From contig NW_014577738.1 of assembly GCF_000485595.1 (NCBI RefSeq), forward strand, positions 89,631 to 153,630: a DNA stretch of 64,000 nucleotides, given 5' to 3'. Below, piece by piece: positions 44,543 to 54,902 of this stretch. Source of the DNA: Priapulus caudatus (taxonomy: Eukaryota; Priapulida; Priapulimorpha; Priapulimorphida; Priapulidae). A model generated the notes under the pieces. That model was not told where the DNA came from. It saw nothing but the letters and a program-made list of their open reading frames with translations, and made no database searches. Position 1 is the stretch's first letter. The number at the start of each line of letters is the position of its first letter. A program made the position numbers and the translations under genes.

Positions 44543-45094
44543 TGCCGGGCCAACCAATCACCGTGATTACAACCACTGGTTAGTGCTAAGAAAATACTTA
44601 AATTACTGTTTTGTTGTTCTCAAAAATGAACATATAAATAAGAATATATTCCAAAGTATTGTTAACATTTTGTATAAAATTTTCATAATTAAATATTTCT
44701 TTTAGATATTTTTATTTTGAAAAAAAATGTGGTCAATTATGTTAAATATTACACCATGCATGTAATTACCATTAAAAATTCTGTGTTCTTATCAATGTCA
44801 GTTTTCAAAATATGTTTACAAGCAAATTTTAGCAATTCATTACTCTCCTTGTCTGCAGGAAGATATGATGTGTTCATGCCAGTCTATAGCTGTACATCTT
44901 GCCAGGAGACTGCTACGTATGATATGCATCAGCTCTTTGGTTGTGGGTACTGGATTGGTACACCAGTTAGACCCAGTACCATATACGACATTCAGTTATT
45001 TCGATTATGGAATGACATCGTCGCAGTATCTCCAGATTTTCCTGCCTCTCGACTGAAAACTGTACTGGAAAGAGTTGGGAGGAATCATGGCAGG
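44543..45094 (+). pseudogene. Second copy of KDZ/CxC exons after the gap
   Basis: 44543-44950 repeats 42897-43310 nearly base for base, including the end of exon 2 (GCCGGGCCAACCAATCACCG), the intron and the start of exon 3. Exon 3 is complete here (44859-45094) and adds IGTPVRPSTIYDIQLFRLWN, FPASRLKTVLERVGRNHGR. The repeat could be a real tandem duplication or an assembly error at the gap. Confidence 0.65.
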
Positions 45095-45283
45095 GTATGA
45101 ATATATATTATATATTTATATATTATACTATGTAAAGTTATATTTCAAAATGACCTTTTATTGTTAATGATATAGGATTACACACACACATATATATATA
45201 TATACAAAGAATATAATAATGCATTGCCTAAAATAGTCATTGTTAAAAATCTAATTAGAATACATTGTTGTACCGAATTGCAG

Positions 45284-45360
45284 AGGCATTGGTTTGGCAC
45301 CTTTTTTAAAGGCCTTCCGGGAGTGGCGGTACTGTCACTATGATAAGACGAGGCTTATCT
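45284..45360 (+). pseudogene. Further KDZ-like exon, truncated
   Basis: After the acceptor TTGCAG, the reading GIGLAPFLKAFREWRYCHYD fits the next exon of the KDZ-type protein. It breaks at about 45360, where a Harbinger piece in the opposite direction begins. Confidence 0.45.
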
Positions 45361-45377
45361 TAGACCCATTCTGTTGC

Positions 45378-45566
45378 CTTGCATGCACTCCTATACAGTT
45401 TGCTGCACACGCAGTAGTCATTATTAGCCAGATGAAATCTACTGTTCTGCAGTATGTTGTGCAAAACAATAGTTGCTTTCACAACTATTTCTGCAGCTTC
45501 AGGGGCAAAATTTATTTGCCTGTGGTATAGATGATCCAAACACGATTTCGGAGATGCGGCGAGCAC
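45378..45566 (-). pseudogene. Harbinger transposase C-terminal fragment
   Basis: On the minus strand, FAPEAAEIVVKATIVLHNIL matches the last conserved block of PIF/Harbinger (HARBI1-like) transposases, in which the A..xLHNxL helix is typical. Only about 60 codons remain. It lies between the KDZ-like exon and the 3' half of the recombinase. Confidence 0.6.
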
Positions 45567-45580
45567 GAGACAACCTATAG

Positions 45581-46111
45581 TTGAATATTCGCTTGAGAAA
45601 GAATTCCATTGGCCAATTTATGGTGAAACTCTCAAAAGAGGCAGAACTTTCTGACACCTACACAAACCACTGTGTGTGCGCAACGACAATAACTGTCCTG
45701 AATAATGTCGGTTTCAAAGACAGGGATATTGTTTCTGTGTCTAGGCATCGGAACGAGAAATCACTTGCAAGCTATGTTGCTGACACAAGGGTGGACACCA
45801 AGCGCAACATGTCGGATGCTTTGAGCACTATCACCAACAACCTGAATGCTGTTGTTCCAGTGAAGCCAACTTCTACCTGTAGTCATTCACCAGTGAATCC
45901 ATGTGCCAAGCCATCCGTCATTCAGGATGAGTCATGTATAGACCTTTTGGACTGTGACGACTCCGTATTGTTTGACGCCCTCAGTGAAATTGACAACCGG
46001 AACAAAGTGAACGAAGTATCGCTGCACACCCAGAACCAGCAAATCCAAAATTCAATGAGTGCTCCATACTTCAATTTCAATAACTGCATTGTCAATATGT
46101 ACAACAAGTGA
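45581..46111 (+). pseudogene. Crypton-like tyrosine recombinase, 3' half
   Basis: KNSIGQFMVKLSKEAELSDT and YTNHCVCATTITVLNN carry the catalytic His, but the Arg expected in the next position is Cys (probably CGC to TGC). VSRHRNEKSLASY keeps the second His region and the nucleophile Tyr, with Ser in place of Gly. A Ser/Asp-rich tail ends at 46111 (NFNNCIVNMYNK), which is typical for the end of these proteins. Without the Arg it is not expected to act. Confidence 0.75.
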
Positions 46112-47160
46112 CTGTTCTAAATCACGTATTGATGTTGACGCTTTCAATGTGTATTCCAAAGGATACTTGGACAATACTTTTATTCCAATGTTTATTCCAG
46201 TTGCAATGTGTTACGTTTGTGTTTTAATACAAATTGAAATTGTTCGTTTAAGAAACTTTGTCTTATTCACTTCATATTCGCCAAGTAGATTGCAAAGTCA
46301 TGTGATGCACTAAAAACATTATTGCCTGTTGTTGGGGGCAATAATATATAAGTATGTTGCAGTAAGGTAACCCTAGATGTCGTGTGTGTCATGACCGTCC
46401 TCGGTAGATTATTCTCTGGGTTATTGTTAGACCGAGTGTTTCAGGGCTTGCCATAGTAATTCGGGAGGCTATGCTGAGTGTTCCGCCCGGATTGCGTCAT
46501 TTTGGTCTGCGGGTCAAGCCTTGTGATGCCAATATATCCGGGGAGTTCCCCTCTTCCAGGGTGTTTTCTAATAATACTACCTCACCTTGCTTGAACGCTT
46601 GGTAGTGGTGTAAGCTGCGGCTGGACTAGTTTTTAAACGTCTGGTTTTCCGCTAAGGTCCTGCGCACCTTTGAGCATCTGGAGCTCCGTGGGGGGCCAGG
46701 ATGACAGTCTCTCGCCAGTAGCTTGTTACAAGCGGACTTGTAGGGGCTCTCGGAGTTCCTGATCCATGGCTAACGCAGATATAAGGGGCCACGGGGCAGG
46801 CCATATTGCAGGGTAGGGACGGGGTGCAGGTTCCATACTGCTACGGACCCGTGTCGGTCCGCCAAGCGACGACCCCCTTCCGGTCCGTGGAATGTTGCAC
46901 CGCACTGATTCGGGCATCTGTTAGGGAGCACCCGAGGTAGTTGCGTCACGTGTGTTCTCTAGCCGGCTGGTACCGCGCTACTCACCCATGGGCATTCAGA
47001 ATGATAACCCTTGATCGGAACGAATTTTGGGTTTGTTCCCCATTAGTGTTGGAGTTTGAGACAGATTCCGGAGTCCAAATCACGTGATGGTTGAGGGTGT
47101 GGTTTGTAAAAAAACTCTAGGCTGGTAGGGGAAGGCCAGGACGGTTTGTTCACCGAAGTG
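46112..47160. other. Spacer upstream of Cys/His-finger copy 3
   Basis: A/T-rich to 46380, then GC-rich without a convincing ORF. The last part (about 47085-47160) shares short words with 6010-6090 before copy 1 (GTGGTTGAGGG-like, TAGGGGAAGGC), so the 5' flank of the family seems partly conserved. Confidence 0.4.
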
Positions 47161-47273
47161 TGTGCGTCAAATAGTGTGAGTTACTCGTTTCAGGGGGATG
47201 AAAATGAGTACGGCAGATGACGGATTCGACCACCGCGATTCCTGCGGGAGGCTAGTAGGTGAGGAGGAGCAAG

Positions 47274-47390
47274 GTGAGTTGCACCAAGCACTGTGATGAG
47301 CTGGTGACTGGTAAGGGTAGCGAGCTCGCGTTTGCGCAGACGTGAGCGGAGAGATGACTAAAGGTGTACTTTCTCCATGGTTTGTTTCAG
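47274..47390 (+). other. Predicted 5' UTR intron of copy 3
   Basis: Donor AAGGTGAGTTGCACC and acceptor GGTTTGTTTCAG enclose 117 bases, matching the placement in copy 1. The ATG at 47409 follows shortly after. Confidence 0.55.
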
Positions 47391-47408
47391 TGGTTACCGT
47401 GAGACGGT

Positions 47409-48863
47409 ATGTCCGGGGCGGGCATGTCGCCAGCCTCATCTGGCGGGCAGATAGAGAGGGAGACGACGCAGCCGGATGGAGGAGCTGCGCCAGAGGGGAA
47501 GGAGACGACGCAGCCAGAGGTAGAAGCTGCGCCGGAGGAGGAGATGACGCAGCTGGAGGGAGAAGCTGAAGACGACGCAGCCAGAGGTAGAAGCTGCGCC
47601 GGAGGAGGAGATGACGCAGCTGGAGGGAGAAGCTGCGCCGGATGGGGAAGGAGACGACGCAGCCGGAGGGAGAAGCTGCGCCAGAGGAGAGGGGGATGAT
47701 GCAGCCGGAGAGAAAAGCTGCGCCGGAGGCCGAGGAGGAGGCTAGGGAGAAGGAGCTGCTCGGCGAGGAGCCCATGGAGCTCGGCGATAGATGGGAGATG
47801 CCATTCGCGGACGAGCTGCTGTTGTCCCCTCCGGCAGAGAGCGACCCCAGTGGCAGGGGTCAGGTCAACCTCCCGGAGAAAGCACGCCACAGTCGTCGAG
47901 ACCACTCGTCCGGGGAGTGCGACCCCCATCGTGGAGGAGCAGTGCCCTGCACCAGGGGTTCGGGACGGCCTGCGGGAGCCACCCCACCCTGGTCTCCGGC
48001 AAGAGGGAGTCGGGCCCGCGCTGGTGGATGGGGGCGGGGCAGGAAGGTGCGGAGAGCGGGCGCGTGTAGTAGGGTTCACAAACCCCGTGCCCCGGCGAGA
48101 GAGGCGCAGCCGCAAGTGCAGAGGCGCTCCCCCACCAGGGTGCAAATCCTGGGAGGCGGGCCCGCTGTACGCCGGTTTCGAGGGTCGTCGCGAGCCAGTG
48201 ACCTCCCTGCGGAATGAGGCATGGCACTGGTGTGTCCGGTCCGGGGTGCCGACCTGGCACGTGGTTGATCACCACGCCGAGCATCATCTGAGTGAGTGCC
48301 TAGTCGCGCAGTGCCCGGTCCAGAGGTGTGACCCAGGCGTGGTGCTCTACCGCCTGTCACACCACCTGGCGACTGACCATCGTCTAGGTCGAGTCTACCG
48401 GATGGGCACGGACGGAAGATGGCCGGAGCAACACACCCGTACCGCCGAGTACAGGGAGTGTGCGAAAGGCTATCTCCGGGAGAAGACAGCGCTGGGGCCG
48501 AGCGCCCAGAAGGTGGCGCCGGCGTCACCAGCAGCCGGTCGAGCCATTCTGCGCCCGACGCGTAGGGATGGCCGAGCCTACGTGCAGGTAGTGGCTGGCA
48601 CTCCGCCCAGGCCTGTAGCCGCGCACCGGGCCTCCTTGAAGCGGGAGGCGCCCAGCGCTGCACCTTGGAAGGCAAAAGTGCACGCTGCTGGTGTAGCGCT
48701 ACCTGCCACGGGGCACACAACGTCGATCGCCACGGGGCACACAACGTCGATCGCCACGAAGCGCCCAACGTCGGCTGCCACGGAGCGCACGACTACGGCT
48801 TCAGAAAAGCGCGCGTGTTGTATCGGGTATGCCGATAGTGCCAACGTAGCACTGATCGGCTAA
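47409..48863 (+). pseudogene. Cys/His paired-finger family, copy 3
   Basis: The N-terminus is an acidic tandem repeat (ETTQPEGEAAPEE type, about 47455-47725). It is followed by PMELGDRWEMPFADELLLSP, the family motif, and then in the same frame by VQRRSPTRVQILGGGP. A frame change near 48180 leads to the finger block (frame from 47850): the first finger has Cys, then Ser where the second Cys should be, and both His (VVDHHAEHH). The second finger keeps CPVQRC and HHLATDH, with three residues fewer inside. The C-terminus has GHTTSIAT repeats and stops at 48863. A lost Cys and two frameshifts mark it as a pseudogene. Confidence 0.6.
47455..47725 (+). repeat. Coding minisatellite in copy 3 (about 40-base units)
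   Basis: Units of GACGACGCAGCCGGAGG-like sequence repeat about six times with length changes that are not always multiples of three. This explains the frame switch near 47577. Confidence 0.8.
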
Positions 48864-49244
48864 TTGGAAAACCAGTCATAGCTAACAGGTTCATTTATTG
48901 TTACGTGGTCAAGTTTTTCTATCAAACTAATTCTTTTTATGAAATACTTAAAGGCCGTACATTTTTTTGTTGCAAGTGATGTATAATTTATGTCAACTTA
49001 TCTGTTATATGAAAAATGCTTAATGTCTGCCCCGCCGCAGTAGATTACCGGCCAGCTCGACACCTCCGTAGCCGCCCCCACAAGATGAGGGGAGGCTACC
49101 GGCAGGACCAGTGGGTCCGCGTACCTGAGGGAGACAACTCATCATACAGGGACGTCTCCATCAGGAACCTCTCCGGACCCACCGATAGAGCAGTCAGCGG
49201 AAACGGGGGCGACGACTCTCGCCCCCGCTCCTGGCGCAGATCTA
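48864..49244. other. Spacer with a GC-rich patch
   Basis: 49025-49245 is GC-rich and could be part of the gene family unit (PAVDYRPARHLRSRPHK), but it shows no motif found in the other copies. Confidence 0.3.
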
Positions 49245-49449
49245 CTGCAGAAGTGTGTATTGTGAGGAGGGTAACCTACTTGACTCCAATGTCATTCGAT
49301 ACCTATTCAACCATGCATGCTGGTCTATAATACAAACAAAAGCTGGTAAAGTAAGAAGGGAAGACGTCAAGAACCTTGATGCCTCCATATCAGCTGTCAT
49401 TCTGCAGTGGCAGGAGAAAATCCTTGTCAACAAATTTTTCACGTTGTAG
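49245..49449 (+). CDS. Unassigned exon-like ORF
   Basis: Reading LLQKCVYCEEGNLLDSNVIR and then ADVKN-like sequence (VRREDVKNLDASISAV) to a stop at 49449. It has a balanced, protein-like composition, and CTGCAG near 49248 could serve as acceptor. I do not recognise a family. Confidence 0.3.
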
Positions 49450-49596
49450 TAAAGTCACAACTGTAAATTTGATCACGTTGTGCAGCGAGCAGGGAATGGA
49501 AACTTGCAGATGATGTCTATAACATCGAGTTTACTTTCTTCTTTCGCACAGTATTCGAGCAACCGACGCAGGCGTTTCCCAGCGGGAACCGATCTA

Positions 49597-50500
49597 TAGT
49601 CCTACGGGTCGTTGGTCCTACGGGTCGTTGGTCCTACGGGTCGTTGGTCCTACGGGTCGTTGGTCCTACGGGTCGTTGGTCCTACGGGTCGTTGGTCCTA
49701 CGGTTATTAGTAAGAGGGGTAGAGTGAATGACCAATTTTTTTTTTAATTGTTTACATTTTCTTTAAAAAAATAAATTTCAAATTTTATTATATGTATGTC
49801 GCTTTTCACATATGGATTGAGAGTATGCACGGCAGACAGGAGTGGAGGAGGCAAAAGAAGAAATTCAATCTCTTATAAACTATTTAGTGTCATTACCCTC
49901 GAGACCTTATCACCAACTATTTCATTCACGCCACGAGCAAAATTTGCGTTATGTTTTTGGTACTAGTTTGTTGCCTTGGCTCGAAATAATTTCATTGGCC
50001 AGCCGTTGGGTTTTGAACGAGTACACCAGTTTAAGAAGTGCTGTGGTACACTACACAGGCAGTCCAGCTGCTGTGTAAATACGTATATTTTTGACCAGTA
50101 TAATTATTTTTATCTGTTAGTGTTCATTTATTATAAGTTTAATGTGCATGCAGCGTACTTATTCTGTATCGGTGCATTGTAGGACAGCATTGGTCGTGGT
50201 TATTAAAAATTAAAAAATAAATTTTTAAAAAAAATAATCAATAAATTAAATTTAACTTTTTTTTTAAATTAAAATTAAATTTAAAACAAATAAATTAATT
50301 TAAAAATTAAATTAAGGAAAAAAATAAGTTTAAATTAAAAATAAAAATTAAATTAACACAACAATTAAAGAAAACATTAGCGTGGTGCCTAGCGTGCACC
50401 GTAGGACCAACGACCCGTAGGACCAACGACCCGTAGGACCAGCGACCCGTAGGACCAACGACCCGTAGGACCAAAGAACTGTAGGACTAAAGAACTGTAA
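49597..50500. mobile_element. Foldback-like element with minisatellite arms
   Basis: The left arm (49597-49703) is six to seven copies of the 16-base unit GGTCCTACGGGTCGTT. The right arm (50399-50500) is the same unit on the other strand, four perfect-looking copies plus diverged ones (AAAGAACTGTAGGACT). The outer ends both read TAGTCCTAC when viewed inward. Between them is A/T-rich DNA (especially 50195-50370) and one 78-codon frame (49842-50078; EEIQSLINYLVSLPSRPYHQ) with no known motif. Arms of tandem repeats are typical of foldback elements. No clear target duplication is visible. Confidence 0.6.
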
Positions 50501-50589
50501 TCTTCCCAGCATGGTGGAGGATTCGGATGTGGAGGCTGAGGAAGACGATCTGTCGCTACTTGATGCTCGCACGAAGCTGTGTATCGGCT

Positions 50590-50640
50590 CAAAACTCGTG
50601 TAAAAACTCGTGTAAAAGCTCGTGTAAAAACTCACATGCA
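50590..50640 (+). repeat. 12-base tandem repeat
   Basis: AACTCGTGTAAA repeated about four times. The minus-strand reading (TSFYTSFYTSF) is an artefact. Confidence 0.8.
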
Positions 50641-50650
50641 AATTTTAATG

Positions 50651-51453
50651 TGATGAAAACAACCCTGGAGGCGGAGGGCAGTGTGCTGGTCGACTGGTTC
50701 ACAAAAAACCAGATGGAAGCCAATCCTGGAAAATTCCAGGGCCTAGCTATAGGCGAAAAAACCCACGCCCAGAACCCTGTCTTCAGCATCCAGGGCACAG
50801 ACATCACATGTACAGACGAAGCAAAACTGCTGGGAGTCACCATTGATTACCAGTTAAATTTTGATTCACATATCTCAACTCTCTGCACTAAAGTTGGTCG
50901 ACAAATTAATGTCCTACGCCGAATTGGCAAGTATTTAAATCTAAACTGTCGAAAAACCATCTACCAGTCCTTTATCCGATCAAACTTTAATTTCTGTCCC
51001 ATCATATGGCATTTTTGTAGCACAAAAAACACCAAAAAACTTGAAAAACTCAATTATAGAGCCCTCCGCTATGTTTTTAAAGATTTTTCTACCACCTATG
51101 AGCAACTCCTAGCCAAAGACAACTCCATTTCATTACATCTCCAAAGACAGAAATTGATAGCGGAGGAAGTATACAAGATCTTAGCCAAAGAAAGACCATC
51201 CTATCTCACAACTTTGGTGCAGAGAAATGAGACAACCTACAACTCAAGGCGTAAAAATAGTGCCAAAGTTAACCATTTTAAATCCATCAAGTATGGCAAA
51301 AATAGCTTCCGGCACTGGGGGACAAAAATTTGGAACAGTCTGCCAAACTGTCTGAAAATTTCGGGGAGTTTCGCAGACTGCTCACCACCTGGAATGGCGA
51401 TACCTGCAAATGTTCCATGTGTCGCTCCAGTGCCCCCTAATCATCAAACCTAA
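50651..51453 (+). pseudogene. LINE reverse transcriptase, C-terminal part
   Basis: Shows the last blocks of a CR1/L2-like RT: VDWFTKNQMEANPGKFQ, then EAKLLGVTIDYQLNFDSHIS, LRRIGKYLNLNCRKTIYQSF, FCPIIWHFCSTKNTKKLEKL, and NSFRHWGTKIWNSLPNCLK. The element is 5'-truncated, as usual for LINEs, with the break just before 50651. The frame stays open for about 230 codons and slips near 51345, so it is a fairly recent insertion. A 3' UTR follows. Confidence 0.85.
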
Positions 51454-51700
51454 TCATCAATTTTAATCTAGTTCCTTTTTTCTTTTATTTGACTAGACTT
51501 TAAATTACTAGTCATCCTTTCTCATCATTTGCATTGTAAATATTCATAATCATATCATCCTATTTTGTTTTAAATGTAAATTTTGTATATTGCTCATGTT
51601 AGATATCGGTCTACGAGCTAAATACAGCTCATGTTCCTGTAATTTTTATACCGATGAAAATAAATTTTATTTGAATTTGAATTTGAATTTGAATTTGAAT
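51454..51700 (+). mobile_element. LINE 3' UTR and (TTGAAT)n tail
   Basis: Non-coding sequence ends in TTGAAT repeats at about 51670-51700, the type of tail that marks the 3' end of several CR1-group LINEs. Confidence 0.8.
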
Positions 51701-51814
51701 CGGCGGCAACAGTGAGACCGACCACTCGCTGCTATTTGCCGCTGAAACGCAGGTGCGTTAGATGGCTGCGGTGGCAATGCTGGGGACAGTCAGAGCTTTC
51801 TACTCATACGTCCT

Positions 51815-52092
51815 CTCTCTTTCAGTCTCTCCCCTCATCTCTCTCTCCTCTCTCTCTCTCTCTCTCCCTCTCTCACTCACTCTCTCTCTCTCTCTCTCTC
51901 TCTCTCGCTCTCTCACTCTCTCTCTCTCTTGCTCTTTCTCTCTGCCTCTTGTCTCTGTCTCTGTTCCTCTCTGTTCCTCTCTGTCTCTCTGTCCCTCTTT
52001 GTCTCTCTCTTTCTCTCTCTCTTTGTCTCTGTCTCTATCTCTCTCTCTGCCTCTCTCTCTCTCTGCCTCTCTCTCTCTCTCTCTCTCTCCGT
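51815..52092 (+). repeat. CT-rich microsatellite
   Basis: Long run of CTCT, CTCTGT and CTCTTT words. ORFs on both strands are low-complexity artefacts. Confidence 0.9.
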
Positions 52093-52570
52093 CTGTCATC
52101 TTAAAGCAACGGGCTAGGTATGTGACATTGTAATCAATAACCAAGATAGTGACTATGATGTATTCTATGTCCATTTTGAGCTTATCTAACTTGGTCAAAC
52201 GCAGCTAGACCATGTATAAACTTGTACTGTGTGTTAGAATAAAACTAAGATTATCAGTAACAGTTTGACCTTGCCATCTATTGTTTACGTCTACTCATTC
52301 ACCTACGACACCGCGCATTGATGCTACATGTGTAATAGGATCCCATAATTACACTGATTAATAGTTGAGTAATACGTGAGTTTGTTACTTTGTTGTATTA
52401 TGTCAATAATATTGATACAAATAATTGATGTTCATTTTATAGGAGAAAATTTCCACAGTGGTAATTGCAGAAAATGTGGTAATTGCATGTGTTGATACTC
52501 TACTAACTCAAATATACTTTTCGTCTGATTCTAATTTCGAATACGTAAATGTAGCTGCCGTACTGAGAAA
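52093..52570. other. Spacer
   Basis: Nothing recognisable. Confidence 0.35.
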
Positions 52571-52770
52571 ATGGAACTGATAGGGACAATCAAGGAATCT
52601 GTAATGGAAGTACTCCCAACACTGACGAATAAGCATGCACTGACAATTGCAAAGCAACTGACAGAATATGTTGGTGTAGAAAGTGTTGCAGACCTGCAGT
52701 TTGTATAACCAAGTGATTGGAACATGCTGAAACCCATTTAGATTAGAAAGTTGATCCAAGCTGGGAAGTG
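52571..52770 (+). pseudogene. SAM-like helical segment, decayed
   Basis: Reads ELIGTIKESVMEVLPTLT, then LTEYVGVESVADLQFV, a stop, PSDWNMLKPI, a stop, RKLIQAGK. The pattern (VGVES.ADLQFV..SD...LKPI..RKL) is that of a short helical domain seen at the start of some invertebrate transposon-linked proteins. Two stops at former Gln codons suggest decay. Confidence 0.4.
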
Positions 52771-54170
52771 CAAGGGAGAAGATAAGTTACCTGACAGAAT
52801 TATGGGTACTGGTATTCAACACTGCATTTCATATTCAGTACTCGAAAAAAATTAATGACATTTTAGTTTAAATTAAAATGTAAATTTATCCAAGAAAGAA
52901 AGAAAAAAATCATTGACTTTGATCTTGCTAATATTTATCAGTAAAAATGTACTAAATTTGGTAGGTGATTCGATAAATGTTGTAAAGAAGCTACAACAAT
53001 CAGATTTGAAGTGTGATGAACAACTTGAGAAAGTGGTGGTCCATAGTAGTATCAACACAATAACTACTAGTATGACATCTGGCATTTGCCAAGAAACATG
53101 TCAAAATATTAACATGGGCCACATGCAAATAAATGTGAAACGTTTAGAGTAGTAAAGTTGGCAGCTTTATCTGGAATGGACTAGGGTTCCCACAGTCATT
53201 CCTGCTTTGTAGAATGGCTGCAGGATACGCGTGCACTGCGTCTGGCATGCCCACACCCAAGCAGATAGCGTTGCCTTTTCTTCCACACCCAATTAATTTT
53301 CTATTACTAGGTAACATCTCTACGATTAATTGCGTCGTAGATGGCAGCTTACGAGAAGCAGTCAGATTCATAGTATCGTCTAACATATTGGAGATATACA
53401 AAAACCATGATGGCCCAAAACTAACGATTGAGTTGGGAGAAGAGCAATATTAACTCCTTGGCAGCACATCACGTCTATAGTCGTAGCCGACTGTTGCCGA
53501 GTATTGGTGACGTTGGTTTATAAATAGATTGTTCTCAAGACACAATAAATGTGATTAGTTAGTATACTGACTGGTAGATGTCACTAGCAGCTCATGCTAG
53601 GTTTTTCTGGTACAATTTGAAGTTCATTCGTGCCACTAGTTGTGAAACAGGAAGTGAAATAAAAACAACAACACGGCCACGCCCAGTTCAACCATGTCAA
53701 CACTCAAACAACAATTCCGAGTGGATGAAGCTGTCGATTTATCAATGACCTAAATCTTTTCTGGAAATCTGGAGTGACGATGGGAGAAGTCCTTCATAAT
53801 CATAGCGCTGGAATAAAATTGGAGGTGATGGTGAAACAGGCTAAGGCGATAGTTGTCACGTCGTGTATACATTCACATTTCGACTCGCAGTGTGTCTTTT
53901 ACCAGAATACGGTGTAGTAGTGGTTGTATAGGGACTGTGTTTTTGTTTATTTTTTTGTGTGTGAATTCATTCCGACTTTTTTGTGGGTTTCTTTAATCAT
54001 GGATGTGACCATCGTGGAAACCGTGACCATTTTGTTGCTACCTTACTCTCTCGATGGATTTGACAACCTGAACCATTTTAAAAGAAAATTAGCTCCTATG
54101 CCCCCCTGGAAAATGACGGCTAACTCTGCTAGAGCCCAATATTCAAAATGGCCGCCAACAATATCTTGAA
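52771..54170. other. Spacer with one unassigned frame
   Basis: The frame at 53214-53453 (AAGYACTASGMPTPKQIALP, INCVVDGSLREAVRFIVSSN) is protein-like but unassigned. The remainder shows no gene. Confidence 0.3.
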
Positions 54171-54172
54171 AA

Positions 54173-54890
54173 ACATGAAATGTATAATATCTCTGGCATT
54201 AGATGAGCTACAAGGACGAATGAGGTGTCCCTTTTCACTAATTACTAGTGTTGTCAATCGGTTGTAATTTCGTAATCGATCATCGGTTGGACCCAAGTAA
54301 CCGATGATCGGTTACAATCGGTTACTCGGGGTGTTGAATGCCTGCGTGTGCGTAACGTCGTGTGCATGTACGTGTGTGCATGTATGTGCTTGTTTAGCCC
54401 TGTTTACTGTTTGTTTTGCACTGTTTACTACTGTGTGTATAATACATGTACTGATTCTCATCACCTTTCCATGTTTTCTTGTTCAAATTAAAACTTTTTT
54501 CTTTTTTTTTTTGATTAAATTGATTATGGATTTTAATAACCAAGCGCTTTGTTCGAGCCAGTGTTCAAACGATGACCGAGTATAATCGATGATCGTGACA
54601 TCACTACTAATTACGGCATTACAAATCCACTGGAATGGTTTTTGTAAAGTTCAGGATTCATCCTGACCTCTAAATACAAGATGGCCACTGTCCTCCATCT
54701 CATAAAACATGAAATGTAATATCTCTGGCATTAGATGAGCTACAAGGACGAATGAGGTGTCCCTTTTCACTAATTATGGCATTACAAATCCTCTGGAATA
54801 GTTATTGTAGAATTTAGGATTCATCCTGACCTCTAAATCCAAGATGGCCACTGTCCTCCATCTTGAAAAACATGAAATGTAATGTCTCTG
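54173..54890 (+). repeat. Tandem repeat, unit about 160 bases, with an insertion
   Basis: GATGAGCTACAAGGACGAAT, GGATTCATCCTGACCTCTAA and AAGATGGCCACTGTCCTCCA each occur twice (54205/54738, 54652/54818, 54681/54841). Removing the hAT insertion at 54246-54606 restores two regular units. Confidence 0.85.
54246..54606. mobile_element. Non-autonomous hAT element, 361 bases, with 8-base TSD
   Basis: Ends TAGTGTTGTCA and TGACATCACTA are inverted repeats with one mismatch in 11. CTAATTAC directly flanks both sides (54238-54245 and 54607-54614). The neighbouring repeat unit carries the empty site (CACTAATTATGGCATTAC near 54769-54786). Eight-base duplication is a hAT hallmark. The inside has an AATCGATGATCGGTT-like palindromic block near each end and no transposase. 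Confidence 0.9.
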
Positions 54891-54902
54891 GCACAAGATA
54901 AG

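Noticed and set aside
49597-49703. 16-base array as CRISPR-like or telomeric
   Set aside because: Pure tandem repeat with an inverted partner; the unit is not a telomere motif.
51712-52198. Long Leu/Ser and Arg/Glu ORFs
   Set aside because: Same artefact from a CT-rich run.
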